Shown piece after piece: positions 17,757-28,316 of a stretch of DNA of 64,000 nt. This DNA is from Planococcus kocurii. Lineage in GTDB: Bacteria; Bacillota; Bacilli; Bacillales_A; Planococcaceae. The stretch spans positions 2,720,501 to 2,784,500 of the forward strand of contig NZ_CP013661.2 in assembly GCF_001465835.2 (NCBI RefSeq), read 5' to 3'. Within the stretch, counting starts at the first letter, position 1; the number at the start of each line of letters is the position of its first letter. A program made the position numbers and the translations under genes. Below the pieces are notes generated by a model. The model was not told the DNA's origin, ran no database searches, and saw only the letters and a program-made list of their open reading frames with translations.

Positions 17757-19121
17757 TTAATGAACCAAAGCAGGTTCAAAGAATTCTTTGTACAATTCGT
17801 TCAATATTTTTTGTTCATCTTCTTTCAAGATGCCAAACACCAAACTCACTTCAGAAGAGCCTTGGTTGATCATTTCAATATTGACACCAGTTCTAGCAAA
17901 AGCGTTCGCGGCACGAGCTGTCAGTCCTTTTTGATTGTTCATGCCTTCTCCAACAAGAACAATCATAGAAAAATCACTTCGGATGTGAACGTCATCAGCT
18001 TGCAGTTCTGATTTAACGCGTTCTACAATGCGCTGCTCTTTATCAACAGTCAATTGGTGACTGCGCAAAATAACGGAAAGGTTATCAATGCCAGACGGGA
18101 TGTGTTCATATGAGATATCTTCGTCTTCTAATATTTGCAGCAGTCTCCGGCCAAAACCAACTTCGCGGTTCATCAAGTATTTACTGACGTATAAAGTTGA
18201 GAAGCCACTATCAGCTGATATGCCTGTAACAGGACGTAAGGAATGATCTCGCTCTGCAACAATCATCGTTCCGGGTGCTGATGGATTGTTGGTATTACGG
18301 ATACATAAAGGAACAGACGCTTTAAAGACAGGCATAAGGGCTTCGTCGTGAAGAACCGCAAATCCAGCATAGGAAAGCTCACGCATTTCACGGTAAGTCA
18401 TTTGTTCGATTTCAACAGGGTTTTCAACAACACGGGGATTAGCTGCAAAGACGCAGTCCACGTCGGTAAAGTTTTCATATAACTCTGCCTGAACTGCAGC
18501 TGCTAAAATAGAGCCGGTAATATCTGAGCCACCGCGTTCGAAAGTTCGTAATTGGCCTCTTTTTGTATACCCGAAAAAGCCTGGGAAAACAGTTATCGTT
18601 TTTTTGTTGCGCAAGTCAGACAAATTGTCGTAAGCTTCTGGAAGAGCTTGTGCACGCTCGGGTAAGTCGTTTACAAACAACCCTGCATCAAATGGGTTGA
18701 CGTATTCTGCAGCTAACCCGATAGATGTTAAGTAAGCAGCTACTAGTTTCGCAGAGTTATCTTCACCGCTCGCTTTAATTGAGTCTGCAAAAAGAGGAGG
18801 TGAACTTTTGTCTGCTTGAAGACGGTTCAACAAATCGGTTTCAATGATTTTCTTGATGTCTTCGTCTAGTCCTAATCCATCAGCGATTTCAGCATACCTT
18901 TCCATAACGTTGGCAAGAGGAGTTGCTGTTGGTTCGTCACGTAATGCCGCTGCTGATAGATGAATGAGCAAATCTGTCATTTTTACGTCTCCATCAAATC
19001 TCTTGCCTGGAGCAGAGACAACGACGATTTTGCGAGAAGGCTCTGCTTTAACAATTGCAGCCACTTTTTTTATCTGTTGTGCACTAGCTACTGATGTCCC
19101 GCCAAATTTGCTTACTTTCAT
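17757..19121 (-). CDS. thrD: aspartokinase (ThrD/YclM type)
   Basis: 454 aa, the same length as B. subtilis ThrD (aspartokinase III). KVSKFGGTSVA at the start is the ATP-binding and catalytic motif; FERGGSDITGSI is the aspartate-binding region; two ACT-like regulatory segments follow (about 310-375 and 390-450, with INQGSSEVSLVFGI). It phosphorylates aspartate for threonine, methionine and lysine. It is divergent from hom-thrC-thrB, which supports a threonine-branch isozyme. Confidence 0.92.
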   Translation of the reverse strand: MKVSKFGGTSVASAQQIKKVAAIVKAEPSRKIVVVSAPGKRFDGDVKMTDLLIHLSAAALRDEPTATPLANVMERYAEIADGLGLDEDIKKIIETDLLNRLQADKSSPPLFADSIKASGEDNSAKLVAAYLTSIGLAAEYVNPFDAGLFVNDLPERAQALPEAYDNLSDLRNKKTITVFPGFFGYTKRGQLRTFERGGSDITGSILAAAVQAELYENFTDVDCVFAANPRVVENPVEIEQMTYREMRELSYAGFAVLHDEALMPVFKASVPLCIRNTNNPSAPGTMIVAERDHSLRPVTGISADSGFSTLYVSKYLMNREVGFGRRLLQILEDEDISYEHIPSGIDNLSVILRSHQLTVDKEQRIVERVKSELQADDVHIRSDFSMIVLVGEGMNNQKGLTARAANAFARTGVNIEMINQGSSEVSLVFGILKEDEQKILNELYKEFFEPALVH

Positions 19122-19160
19122 CTAATCAAGTCCCATCTTTTTTAATAGTCTGTAAAAAGG

Positions 19161-19189
19161 TTGTTTTAACTAAGATATAATACTATAAT
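19161..19189 (+). promoter_or_regulatory. sigma-A promoter of hom-thrC-thrB
   Basis: TTGTTT (19161-19166), 17-bp spacer, TATAAT (19184-19189), about 55 nt before the hom start. Confidence 0.65.
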
Positions 19190-19248
19190 GTCCCTATGAC
19201 AAAAACAATTGTTTTTTCACAGTGTACACACCATGGGAGGAATCGTCA

Positions 19249-20541
19249 ATGAAAAACGAAATTTCAATCGGATTATTAGGCCTTGGAACAGTGGGCAGCG
19301 GGGTTGCTAAAATCATCCAGCAGCATCAGCAGGATTTGCATCATAAATTAGGTGCCCAAGTTCTAATCGGAAAAGTACTGGTCAGAGATACAAATAAGGA
19401 CCGACTTTCTAGTTTAGATCCGAGTGTATTCACGACGGACATAGAAGAGATATTGAATGATTCTTCTCTCGACATCATTGTAGAAGTGATGGGTGGCATA
19501 GATGGTGCAAAACTAGCGATTGAAAAAGCGCTTAGAGCAGGTAAGCAAGTTGTGACAGCGAATAAAGACGTCATGGCAGAATACGGTCACGATTTATTGA
19601 AATTAGCAGACGCTGAAAAATGCGATCTTTTCTATGAAGCCAGTGTTGCCGGGGGTGTACCGATTATCCGCACTTTAGAAGATGGTCTTGCTTCTGATCG
19701 AATCTCTAGTTTGATGGGAATTGTCAATGGCACAACAAACTTTATCTTAACAAAAATGAAAAAAGAAAACATGAGCTACGATGATGCATTAGCCGAAGCA
19801 ACTGAATTAGGATATGCCGAAGCTGACCCATCAGCGGATGTTGATGGGATCGACGCAGCACGGAAGATGGTTATCCTATCTTCACTGGCATTCTCTACAG
19901 AAGTGCATTTAGATGACGTACTCGTCAGAGGCATGAAAGAAATCCGTGATGGCGATTTGGAGCTGGCGACTAAATTTGGTTACACGATGAAAATGGTTGG
20001 TTCTTCAACAAAAGACGAAGACGGCATCGAAGTTTCAGTGGAACCTATTTTTCTCGCAAACTCGCATCCATTGGCGTCCGTTAACAATGAATTCAATGCC
20101 GTATACATATATGGAGATGCTGTAGGTGAAACGATGCTTTATGGTCCCGGAGCAGGATCTTTGCCGACTGCAACTTCAGTTGTTTCTGATATCATCGCAG
20201 CTTGTCGCAACTTACAGCTTGGTGTCAACGGAAAACGTGCGCATTCAGCGCAACACGAACGTGTTATTAAACCAGAAGCAAAACGTTTTGCGAAATATTG
20301 CCATCGCTTGCTAGTAAATGATGAAGTTGGCGTTTTATCCAAAATGACTTCAATTTACAGTAAGCACGAGGCGAGCATTCAATCAGTTATGCAGTCGCCC
20401 GCTGAAGAAGTTGGCAAAGCAGAATTAGTCTTGCTGACTCACCAGATTTCCCGACAACAACATTTAGATGTATTGAGTGACTTAGAAGGAACGGCGAGCG
20501 TTATCAGCCATTACCGCATAGAAGGGGAGGAAACAGCATGA
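19249..20541 (+). CDS. hom: homoserine dehydrogenase
   Basis: 430 aa. N-terminal NAD(P) fold [12 protein letters not shown], catalytic core with [38 protein letters not shown] and the [16 protein letters not shown] region, and a C-terminal ACT domain (about 350-425). It reduces aspartate semialdehyde to homoserine. GGGAGG is 8 nt before ATG; the upstream in-frame GTG lies before the SD. Its stop overlaps the thrC start (ATGA). Confidence 0.95.
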   Translation: MKNEISIGLLGLGTVGSGVAKIIQQHQQDLHHKLGAQVLIGKVLVRDTNKDRLSSLDPSVFTTDIEEILNDSSLDIIVEVMGGIDGAKLAIEKALRAGKQVVTANKDVMAEYGHDLLKLADAEKCDLFYEASVAGGVPIIRTLEDGLASDRISSLMGIVNGTTNFILTKMKKENMSYDDALAEATELGYAEADPSADVDGIDAARKMVILSSLAFSTEVHLDDVLVRGMKEIRDGDLELATKFGYTMKMVGSSTKDEDGIEVSVEPIFLANSHPLASVNNEFNAVYIYGDAVGETMLYGPGAGSLPTATSVVSDIIAACRNLQLGVNGKRAHSAQHERVIKPEAKRFAKYCHRLLVNDEVGVLSKMTSIYSKHEASIQSVMQSPAEEVGKAELVLLTHQISRQQHLDVLSDLEGTASVISHYRIEGEETA

Positions 20542-21599
20542 GATGGCAAGGGTTAATCGAGGAACATAAAGAGTGGCTTCCAGTTACAGAAAATACTCCT
20601 TCACTGACTTTGCAAGAAGGCAATACACCGCTGGTTCGTTTGGAAAAACTATCAAAAGAGTGGGGAATTGAGCTTTACGCAAAACTAGAAGGTGCCAATC
20701 CGACAGGTTCTTTTAAAGATCGCGGCATGGTGATGGCTGTCGCCAAAGCAAAAGAAGAAGGCAAAACTGTATTGATCTGTGCGTCAACAGGCAACACGTC
20801 GGCCTCGGCTGCAGCATATGGTGCAAGAGCCGGTATGCGGACGATTGTTGTCATTCCAGAAGGCCGCATTGCGCTCGGGAAACTGGCACAGGCAAAAATG
20901 TATGGAGCGGAGATTCTTGAAATCAAAGGGAATTTTGATGAAGCACTGCAAATGGTTCGTGAAGTTGGCCAAGAAGCAGGCATTGCTTTGGTCAATTCGG
21001 TCAATCCTTACCGCTTAGAAGGACAGAAAACAATCGCATTTGAAGTGATTGATCAATTAGGGCAAGTACCAGATATCTTCGCATTGCCAGTTGGTAACGC
21101 AGGCAACATTTCAGCTTCTTGGAAAGGCTTTACAGAATATGCGGAGCGCACTGGTGAAAAACGTCCGGTGCTTCTCGGCATCCAAGCAGCAGGTGCAGCA
21201 CCCATCGTCCATAATAAAGTTGTGGAAAATCCAGAGACGGTAGCAACTGCTATTCGCATTGGGAATCCAGCAAGTTGGCAATTAGCGCTGGATGCTTTAA
21301 ATCAATCAAATGGAACGATTTTAGCAGCTACTGATGAAGAAATCCTTGAAGCTTATCAGCTCTTGGCTCGAACTGAGGGGATATTTGCTGAACCGGCTTC
21401 GTGTGCTTCTATTGCAGGGATCAAAAAGCAAGTAGAAAATGGCATGTTGAAAAAAGGGGTAAAAGTGGTTGCTGTTTTGACAGGAAATGGACTGAAAGAT
21501 CCTGAAACAGCAATTTCAGTTAATCAGCACAAAGCACTTCTCGTTCCAGAAGATATGGAACGTTTCTGGGAGGATTTGAAAAAAGGAGTGAGCGTATGA
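20538..21599 (+). CDS. thrC: threonine synthase
   Basis: 353 aa, PLP enzyme turning O-phosphohomoserine into threonine. PLP lysine in [10 protein letters not shown] near 55-64; phosphate-cup [40 protein letters not shown] overlaps join it to hom and to thrB, so the three proteins are translated as a coupled operon. Confidence 0.95.
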   Translation: MRWQGLIEEHKEWLPVTENTPSLTLQEGNTPLVRLEKLSKEWGIELYAKLEGANPTGSFKDRGMVMAVAKAKEEGKTVLICASTGNTSASAAAYGARAGMRTIVVIPEGRIALGKLAQAKMYGAEILEIKGNFDEALQMVREVGQEAGIALVNSVNPYRLEGQKTIAFEVIDQLGQVPDIFALPVGNAGNISASWKGFTEYAERTGEKRPVLLGIQAAGAAPIVHNKVVENPETVATAIRIGNPASWQLALDALNQSNGTILAATDEEILEAYQLLARTEGIFAEPASCASIAGIKKQVENGMLKKGVKVVAVLTGNGLKDPETAISVNQHKALLVPEDMERFWEDLKKGVSV

Positions 21600-22501
21600 A
21601 CTGGAAAGAATTCTCAGTGACTGTGCCTGCATCGACCGCAAACCTAGGTCCCGGATTTGATTCGATTGGTCTAGCATTAGATCTTCATATGGTCGTCCAT
21701 GTGTCTCCCGCGATCACGTGGCTTGTCGAATACAACAATCAAGGCTATCAGCAGATTGAGACCGGTACTGACAATCTGATTGTCGCAACGGCACAGTTTG
21801 TTGCGGAAAAGTATGATCAATCACTGCCGGCTGCGAAATTGGCAGTGGATACAGAAATTCCTTTAAGCAGAGGTCTTGGCAGCAGTGCAACAGCGATCGC
21901 TGCTGGCATCGAAATTGCCGATCGTTTGATGGGTTTAAAACTGTCAATGAAAGAGAAATTGAAAATCGGAACAGAATTAGAAGGACATCCGGACAATATC
22001 TCAGCTTCACTTCTTGGTGGGCTAACGATTTCTTATTTTGATGAACAAGAGTTAGAAATTGTTCACGTCCCAGAAGTAGAAATTGGGGTTGTTATATTAA
22101 TTCCTCCTACGGAATTTCTGACTTCAGAATCGCGTGAACTCCTGCCAAAAACCTTGTCTCATAAAACGGCTGTGCAAGGGAGTGCTGCAGGCAATGTTGT
22201 GTCTGCGGCTTTAGCAAAGGGAGACTGGCAGACAGCGGGACGCATAATGCAAAAAGATGTTTTTCATGAACCTTATCGTAAAGACAAATTCCCTAAATTT
22301 GATGCGATACAGCAAAGTTGCCTTGAACTTGAGGTGTTTGGTTCAGCTATTAGTGGAGCAGGACCTTCTTTGTTTATCGCAGTGGAAAAAGGAAGAGAAA
22401 CGGCAGTAGCGGAACACTTGGCAAAAGAATTTCCGCTATACGAATGTTTAGTTACAAAACCATCTTCTACAGGAATCAACATATGTGAAACAGTTGTATA
22501 A
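21596..22501 (+). CDS. thrB: homoserine kinase
   Basis: 301 aa GHMP kinase. Motif 1 [18 protein letters not shown], motif 2 (ATP) [17 protein letters not shown] and motif 3 [16 protein letters not shown] are complete. It phosphorylates homoserine for ThrC. Last gene of the operon, with a terminator 8 nt after the stop. Confidence 0.94.
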   Translation: MNWKEFSVTVPASTANLGPGFDSIGLALDLHMVVHVSPAITWLVEYNNQGYQQIETGTDNLIVATAQFVAEKYDQSLPAAKLAVDTEIPLSRGLGSSATAIAAGIEIADRLMGLKLSMKEKLKIGTELEGHPDNISASLLGGLTISYFDEQELEIVHVPEVEIGVVILIPPTEFLTSESRELLPKTLSHKTAVQGSAAGNVVSAALAKGDWQTAGRIMQKDVFHEPYRKDKFPKFDAIQQSCLELEVFGSAISGAGPSLFIAVEKGRETAVAEHLAKEFPLYECLVTKPSSTGINICETVV

Positions 22502-22508
22502 AAGGATA

Positions 22509-22546
22509 AAGAAGCTACCCGGGAATTTCCGGATAGCTTCTTTTTT
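22509..22546. terminator. terminator of hom-thrC-thrB
   Basis: AAGAAGCTACCCGG and TCCGGATAGCTTCTT stem followed by six T. It can also serve the convergent aldehyde dehydrogenase gene. Confidence 0.9.
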
Positions 22547-22557
22547 ATCGGCAGAAT

Positions 22558-23982
22558 TTAAATTTTGATTGAAACGTACTTTGTTTCCAAAAATGCATCT
22601 AAACCTTCTTGGCCACCTTCTCGACCGACACCACTTTCTTTCATTCCGCCAAATGGAGCCTGAGCAGTAGAAGGAGCTCCATCGTTCCAGCCGACAATGC
22701 CGTAATCTAGATTTTCAGATAGATAAGTACCACGAGACATGCTTTCGGTAAAGAAGTAAGCAGCCAAGCCAAAGCGTGTATCATTTGCTAATTTGACGGC
22801 TTCTTCATCTGTTTCAAAAGACATAATGGGAGCAACAGGACCAAAAGTTTCCTCATTCATGACTAACATATTTGAAGTTGCATCAACCAATACTGTTGGG
22901 TTATAGAAATAAGCATTGTTCTCTGAACGCCCATTTCCGCCAACAAGCACTTTAGCGCCTTTTTCAATAGCGTCGTCAACGTGTTTTTGAACTTTATCAT
23001 AACCATCTTTGTCGACTAAAGGACCTATCTGCACGCCTTCTTCTAGTCCGTTGCCTACTTTTAAGTTGCCAGCAGCTTGTTTAAGTTTCTGTGAAAACTC
23101 TTCGACAATGCTTTGCTGCACATAAATGCGGTTGCCACATACACAAGTTTGTCCGGCATTTCGGAACTTCGATGCCATAACCCCTTCAATTGCTAAGTCC
23201 ATGTCCGCATCTTCTAAAACGATAATGGGTGCGTGACCTCCTAGTTCTAAAGACAAGTTCAACATCGTTTCTGATGCTTGTTTCATTAATTCTTTACCAA
23301 TTTCAGTCGAACCGGTAAACGTTAACTTACGGACGTCTGGATGACTGGTGAACACTTTACCGATTTTGCTGGCACTGCCAGTCACCAGGTTGATGACGCC
23401 TTTAGGAAATCCAGCTTCAATAGCAAGTTCGTACATTTTGACTGCCGTCAATGGTGTCATTTTCGCCGGTTTGGCTACAAATGTACACCCTGCAGCAAGT
23501 GCAGGAGCCATTTTTCTTGCCATCATTGCTGCTGGAAAATTCCAAGGTGTAATAGATACTACCACGCCAACTGGTTGTTTGTTAATTTGAATTCGTTTGC
23601 CTTCTTTACTCGCCGGTATTGTGCGACCATACATGCGCTTGCCTTCTTCAGCAAACCAAGAGACGAATGAAGCGGAATATTCTACCTCTCCGATGGCTTC
23701 GGAAAGAGGTTTGCCCATCTCTTTCGTCAGAATTTCACCAATTTCTTTTTTGTGTTCGAGCAATAAATCATGCCATTTCATTAAAAGTTCAGCACGATGG
23801 TAGGCAGTTGTTTTCGACCATTCTGGAAAAGCTAAAGCCGCAGCCTCGATTGCAGCGGTGGCTTCTTGTTCGCCTCCGTTAGGCACTGATCCGACAACTT
23901 CACCAGTTGCGGGATTTATCACTTCAATCTTGCCATCTCCTGTATCAGTCCAGTCACCATTAATGTAATGTCTACCTTTCAT
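22558..23982 (-). CDS. gabD: NAD(P)-dependent succinate-semialdehyde dehydrogenase
   Basis: 474 aa aldehyde dehydrogenase. Cofactor and catalytic marks: ITPWNFPAAMMARKMAPALAAGC, LTFTGSTEIGKELM, catalytic Glu in LELGGHAPIIV and nucleophile Cys in NAGQTCVCGNRIYV. The CVC context and PVGVVVSITPWNFP are typical of SSADH. It oxidises succinate semialdehyde from GABA to succinate. No gabT or gabP is adjacent; a gamma-glutamyl-GABA-hydrolase-like gene lies 10 kb away. Confidence 0.82.
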   Translation of the reverse strand: MKGRHYINGDWTDTGDGKIEVINPATGEVVGSVPNGGEQEATAAIEAAALAFPEWSKTTAYHRAELLMKWHDLLLEHKKEIGEILTKEMGKPLSEAIGEVEYSASFVSWFAEEGKRMYGRTIPASKEGKRIQINKQPVGVVVSITPWNFPAAMMARKMAPALAAGCTFVAKPAKMTPLTAVKMYELAIEAGFPKGVINLVTGSASKIGKVFTSHPDVRKLTFTGSTEIGKELMKQASETMLNLSLELGGHAPIIVLEDADMDLAIEGVMASKFRNAGQTCVCGNRIYVQQSIVEEFSQKLKQAAGNLKVGNGLEEGVQIGPLVDKDGYDKVQKHVDDAIEKGAKVLVGGNGRSENNAYFYNPTVLVDATSNMLVMNEETFGPVAPIMSFETDEEAVKLANDTRFGLAAYFFTESMSRGTYLSENLDYGIVGWNDGAPSTAQAPFGGMKESGVGREGGQEGLDAFLETKYVSIKI

Positions 23983-24139
23983 TCTTCTGAATCCTCCTTT
24001 TGATTTACACTTATCCTCAATAAATACCTCTTATTGTTATTGCGTAAACGTTCAAGCAAAAGCTTAATATACAATGTTCACGAAATGTACACATTTTAAA
24101 GGAAGTGCATGAACTAATTCAATATGCAATATATAGCAA

Positions 24140-24154
24140 TTGGGAGCGCTTTCT
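24140..24154. promoter_or_regulatory. cre-like site (CcpA) before the hydrolase operon
   Basis: TTGGGAGCGCTTTCT fits WTGNAANCGNWNNCW with one mismatch. It lies 156 bp upstream of the membrane-protein gene. The rest of 23983-24309 is AT-rich and holds no gene I can support; a GTAAACGTT half-match at about 24042 is weaker. Confidence 0.45.
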
Positions 24155-24309
24155 AAAAAAGACAGTTAAACTAAAAAGAATATTATTTTGGAATAGTCTT
24201 TTTATTCCATTCATTATTGAGTTATATTGTGCTACTATTTTGATATTAAGAAAAATTCAGCGGAACACTAAAGGGTTGTTCGCTGAAAAAGAAAAAGGAG
24301 GAAACAAGT

Positions 24310-25506
24310 ATGTCTCAGATGCTGGCATTAGCAATTTTGATTTTAGTATTATTTATAGGCGAAGCAGTTTCAATTCGCACAAAAGCATGGATTCCTTCGA
24401 TTTTTGTCAGTGGGGTTTTGTTCTTACTCGGATTTTGGACATTCTTTCCTCCTGAAATTGTTACACTTGCAGGAGTTCCACCGGCTGTTGCCGTCATGCT
24501 TATTTATTTACTAATCACAAATATGGGCACTTTATTGTCTTTGCAAGAATTAAAAAGTCAGTGGAAAACAATCTTAATTGCGATATCAGGTATTTTAGGA
24601 ATCATTGCCGCGTTATTTGGCATCGGTACTTTGTTATTCGATTTTGAAACAGTGGTAGTTGCTATTCCACCTCTAGTCGGAGGATTGGTATCTGCTTTAA
24701 TCATGTCAGAAGGAGCTGCTGCTGCAGGACTTCCAACGTTAGCCGTCTTTGCAATCATCATTTATGTCGTACAAGGATTTGCAGGATATCCATTGACCTC
24801 GATTATGTTGAAAAGAGAAGGCAAAAACCTTTTGAAGAAGTACAGAAATAACGAACTGACAGCTAAGCAAATGCCTGGCGAACAACAAGAAACTACAGGG
24901 AAACCAGTTAAAGAACCACGGATGTTTGCGAAGATGCCGGATAAATACAATACCGACTTCTTTAAGTTTTTCCGCTTAGCTTTTGTTGGTTATCTTGCTT
25001 ATTTAACTTCTGTTCTAATAGCTCCGGTAGTAGAAATCAGTCCTTTCGTTTTATGTCTATTGTTTGGTGTTATCGCGCGTAGCATTGGTTTCTTAGAACG
25101 CCATCCACTACAAAAAGCGAATGGTTTTGGATTCGCGATTATGGGCTTATTGCTATTTATTTTTGATGGCTTAAAAAATGCTACCCCAAGCATGATGGTA
25201 GAAATAATGTATCCGCTTATTGGCTGTATTGTTATTGGTGTTGCAGGAATGTACATTTTTTCATTAATCGTCGGTAAGCTTCTGAAAGTTAGTAAAGAAA
25301 TGGCGTTTGCAGTTTCTTTGACTGCTCTTTACGGATTCCCAGCAGATTATATTATTACGGTAGAAGTCATCAATTCCTTGACTAAAGACGAAAAAGAACG
25401 CGAAGTTCTAACAAGTCATATGTTGCCGCCAATGCTAGTGGCAGGCTTTATTACGGTCACAATTGTTTCTGTTATATTAGCTGGAATATTTGTCGGGTTT
25501 CTATAA
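24310..25506 (+). CDS. polytopic membrane protein, putative transporter
   Basis: 398 aa with about 10 hydrophobic segments and a charged cytoplasmic loop near 175-215. The repeated patterns VGGLVSALIMSEGAAAAGLP in the first half and FAVSLTALYGFPADYIITVEV in the second suggest an inverted-repeat carrier fold, as in secondary transporters of the gluconate/glutamate type. AAGGAGG is 10 nt before ATG. It leads an operon with two M20 hydrolases, so I infer uptake of an N-acyl or N-carbamoyl amino acid, or of another amide. Family not recognised with certainty. Confidence 0.6.
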   Translation: MSQMLALAILILVLFIGEAVSIRTKAWIPSIFVSGVLFLLGFWTFFPPEIVTLAGVPPAVAVMLIYLLITNMGTLLSLQELKSQWKTILIAISGILGIIAALFGIGTLLFDFETVVVAIPPLVGGLVSALIMSEGAAAAGLPTLAVFAIIIYVVQGFAGYPLTSIMLKREGKNLLKKYRNNELTAKQMPGEQQETTGKPVKEPRMFAKMPDKYNTDFFKFFRLAFVGYLAYLTSVLIAPVVEISPFVLCLLFGVIARSIGFLERHPLQKANGFGFAIMGLLLFIFDGLKNATPSMMVEIMYPLIGCIVIGVAGMYIFSLIVGKLLKVSKEMAFAVSLTALYGFPADYIITVEVINSLTKDEKEREVLTSHMLPPMLVAGFITVTIVSVILAGIFVGFL

Positions 25507-25573
25507 ACGGCAACACCGTGTTGATTCTTCAACCTATTAAGTGCAGTAAAATAGAAAGTGGAGTGAATTGAAG

Positions 25574-26749
25574 ATGATCAATCAAACAATAAAAAACGCC
25601 ATTATAGAAAATAATGCCGAAATGATTCAAATACGTCAAAAGCTTCATAGTGAGCCCGAATTATCATGGCAGGAATTTGAAACTTCTCAATTTGTTTATG
25701 ATTACTTAACTGAACTTGGCATCGATGCACGCCTGACAGAGCCAACTGGTGTTATTGGAGAGCTAAAAGGTGGGAAACAAGGACAGACTGTCGCGTTACG
25801 TGCGGATATGGACGCTTTGTCTGTTGAAGAACTAAATACAGACTTGCCGTACAAATCCAAAAATCTTGGCAAAATGCATGCATGTGGACACGATGCTCAT
25901 ACGGCCATGCTCTTATCAGCAGCTAAAGCACTGGTCAGTGTTAAAGAAGAAATTTCAGGCAATGTTCGTTTTATCTTTCAGCCTGCTGAAGAAGTGGCGA
26001 CCGGTGCTAAAGCAATGGTTGAACAAGGAGCAGTTGAAGGAGTCGATGACGTTTTTGGTATTCATATTTGGTCTCAAGGAGCTACCAGCAAAGTGGCCTG
26101 TAATCCAGGACCTGCATTTGCCTCAGCAGACATTTTTAACGTGCGGTTTAAAGGACAGGGTGGACACGGAGCGATGCCGCAAGCTTGCATTGACGCGGCA
26201 ATTATTGCTTCTTCATTCGTAATGAATGTACAATCAGTGGTCTCTCGTACAGTTGATCCTATGCAGTCAGCAGTAGTAACAATTGGAAAAATGGTCGTAG
26301 GAACTCGTTTTAACATTATTGCTGAAAATGCTGAAATTGAAGGAACGGTCAGGTGTTTCGATCCCTCAATCCGTGACCATATCGAAAAGCAGCTACAAGT
26401 TTATGCGGATCATACAGCTGCAATTTACGGAGGTACTGCAGAAGTTGACTATATTAGAGGTACACAAGCTGTTATAAATGGAACTGAAAGTGCCCAATTG
26501 GTCCAAAGAGTAGCAATCGAAGCATTTGGAAAAGATGCGATTTATAACGAAGAACCTACAATGGGTGGAGAAGATTTTTCATTTTACTTAGATGAAGTTC
26601 CCGGAAGCTTTGCGTTAGTCGGAAGCGGCAACGCAGAAAAAGATACGCAGTGGGCGCATCATCACGGGAAGTTTAATGTGGATGAAGATGCATTGACAAC
26701 AGGTGCAGAACTTTATGCACAATATGCGTGGTCTTTTTTAACTAAATAA
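25574..26749 (+). CDS. M20-family amidohydrolase (N-acyl-amino-acid deacylase type)
   Basis: 391 aa. Dinuclear metal ligands in GKMHACGHDAHTAMLL (Cys/His), EEVATGAKAM (Glu), GIHIW (His) and MGGEDFSFY (Glu/Asp). The lid domain is the usual 180-290 insertion. It hydrolyses acyl or benzoyl amides of amino acids in the cytoplasm; the exact substrate is unknown. ATG chosen over a TTG two codons upstream because of GGAG spacing. It lies 67 nt after the membrane protein and 36 nt before the next hydrolase. Confidence 0.85.
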   Translation: MINQTIKNAIIENNAEMIQIRQKLHSEPELSWQEFETSQFVYDYLTELGIDARLTEPTGVIGELKGGKQGQTVALRADMDALSVEELNTDLPYKSKNLGKMHACGHDAHTAMLLSAAKALVSVKEEISGNVRFIFQPAEEVATGAKAMVEQGAVEGVDDVFGIHIWSQGATSKVACNPGPAFASADIFNVRFKGQGGHGAMPQACIDAAIIASSFVMNVQSVVSRTVDPMQSAVVTIGKMVVGTRFNIIAENAEIEGTVRCFDPSIRDHIEKQLQVYADHTAAIYGGTAEVDYIRGTQAVINGTESAQLVQRVAIEAFGKDAIYNEEPTMGGEDFSFYLDEVPGSFALVGSGNAEKDTQWAHHHGKFNVDEDALTTGAELYAQYAWSFLTK

Positions 26750-26785
26750 TACACAGGCTACTAGTTAAAAACTAAGGAGGAAGTT

Positions 26786-28087
26786 ATGAGTACTACTAAT
26801 GATAATCCTTTATATGAAGAGTTATTAAAAGATTACGATACAAAACTTGATCATTCAGGCATTAACGGCAAACGTATTGCGAAACGATTAGTTGAATTGT
26901 CTAAAATAGGATTTGTTCAAGTTGGCGGAGTCAAACGACCTGGTTTCTCAAATGAAGAAAAAGACGCAAAAGTTCTCGTTAAAAAGTGGATGGCTGAAGC
27001 GGGATTAACGGTTTCCGAAGACGGGGCAGGAAATGTCACGGCTCGATTGGAAGGAAAGAACAATCATCCAGCCATTGCGTCGGGTTCCCATGTCGACAGT
27101 GTGCCAAATGGAGGTAATTTTGATGGTCCGTTGGGCGTTTTATCGGCATTAGAAGTTGCAGAATCATGGAAAGAAGAGGGATACATTCCTCAAAAACCGT
27201 ATGAAGTCATTATTTTTTCTGACGAGGAAGGATCACGATTTAACAGTGGATTAACAGGAAGTCAAGCGATGACGGGTGCTATTTCTGAAGAAGAAATGGC
27301 ACAACTAAGAGATTATAACGGGGACACGCTAGAACAAGTGTTAACGCATTACGGCAGTACACTGGGAGCATTTAAAGCTGCAGGTAGAGATTTGGCTGAA
27401 TTGGAATTGTTTGTAGAAGTACATATCGAACAAGGAAAAAAACTAGAAATAGTAAATCAACCAGTCGGAATTGTCAGTGGCATTGCCGGACCTGCTTGGC
27501 TTGCTGTGGAATTTGCTGGGGAAGCCGGACATGCTGGAAATACGCCAATGATTGGCAGAAAAGACTGCCTAATAGCGGCAGCGGAATTTATTCAATCGAT
27601 TCCTCAGTTTCCCAAAACAGTTAGTGACACCGCAGTAGCGACCGTTGGAAAAATGGATGTTTTTCCAAACGGTGCAAATGTAATTCCTGAAAAAGTAAAA
27701 TTACTTGTCGATATTCGAGATATAAACGAAGCACCAAGAGATCAACTCATTGATCAACTCATAGAACAAGCTGAAAAAGTTGCTGCCAAAAATGACATTC
27801 ACGTAACAGTTAAATTGAATACGCGAATTCAGCCAGTGCCGATTGCTAAAGATTTGCAGAAACGCTTGGCCATTTCTTTAAATAAGTTTGGAATTTCGCC
27901 AACTTATATTCCGAGTGGAGCTGGTCACGATGCCATGAATCTGGGGCGCTTTATTCCAGTAGCTATGCTTTTTGTCAGAAGCAAAGATGGTATTAGCCAC
28001 AATCCAAAAGAGTGGTCTAGTCTAAATGATTGTGTGATGGGAATACATGTATTAAAAGATTTTATTCAAGACGCAATGAAAAAATGA
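26786..28087 (+). CDS. Zn-dependent hydrolase, N-carbamoyl-L-amino-acid / allantoate amidohydrolase type
   Basis: 433 aa, M20 family, hydantoinase/carbamoylase (AmaB/HyuC) subgroup. Metal-binding marks: ASGSHVDSVPNGGNFDGPLGV near 94-114, SDEEGSRFNSGLTGS near 145-160, VEVHIEQGKKLE and GAGHDAMNLG. These enzymes remove carbamoyl groups from N-carbamoyl amino acids, or ureido groups from allantoate. AAGGAGG precedes ATG. It is third in the operon and ends at a strong terminator. Confidence 0.84.
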   Translation: MSTTNDNPLYEELLKDYDTKLDHSGINGKRIAKRLVELSKIGFVQVGGVKRPGFSNEEKDAKVLVKKWMAEAGLTVSEDGAGNVTARLEGKNNHPAIASGSHVDSVPNGGNFDGPLGVLSALEVAESWKEEGYIPQKPYEVIIFSDEEGSRFNSGLTGSQAMTGAISEEEMAQLRDYNGDTLEQVLTHYGSTLGAFKAAGRDLAELELFVEVHIEQGKKLEIVNQPVGIVSGIAGPAWLAVEFAGEAGHAGNTPMIGRKDCLIAAAEFIQSIPQFPKTVSDTAVATVGKMDVFPNGANVIPEKVKLLVDIRDINEAPRDQLIDQLIEQAEKVAAKNDIHVTVKLNTRIQPVPIAKDLQKRLAISLNKFGISPTYIPSGAGHDAMNLGRFIPVAMLFVRSKDGISHNPKEWSSLNDCVMGIHVLKDFIQDAMKK

Positions 28088-28133
28088 AAATACTAAGTCG
28101 TTTAACTTAAAAAAATGAAATTTACGAAATTGC

Positions 28134-28174
28134 AAAACAAACAACAGAATATATTTCTGTTGTTTGTTTTTTTT
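28134..28174 (+). terminator. terminator of the hydrolase operon
   Basis: ACAAACAACAGAA, TATA loop, TTCTGTTGTTTGT, then eight T. Confidence 0.93.
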
Positions 28175-28316
28175 ATTTAGAAAACCTTTTAATGGGTATT
28201 TTTATATGATTTTGGAATTATCAGTATTATATGAAATAGTATGTATATCTTTAGAGTGGAAGGGTATAGAGATAGTAAGCACGCTTCGATGGGCTGCAAT
28301 TTTTGGAGGTGGTTAG

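Noticed and set aside
24105-24455. 116-codon frame upstream of the membrane-protein gene
   Set aside because: It overlaps the start of the well-supported 24310 gene in another frame and has no SD.
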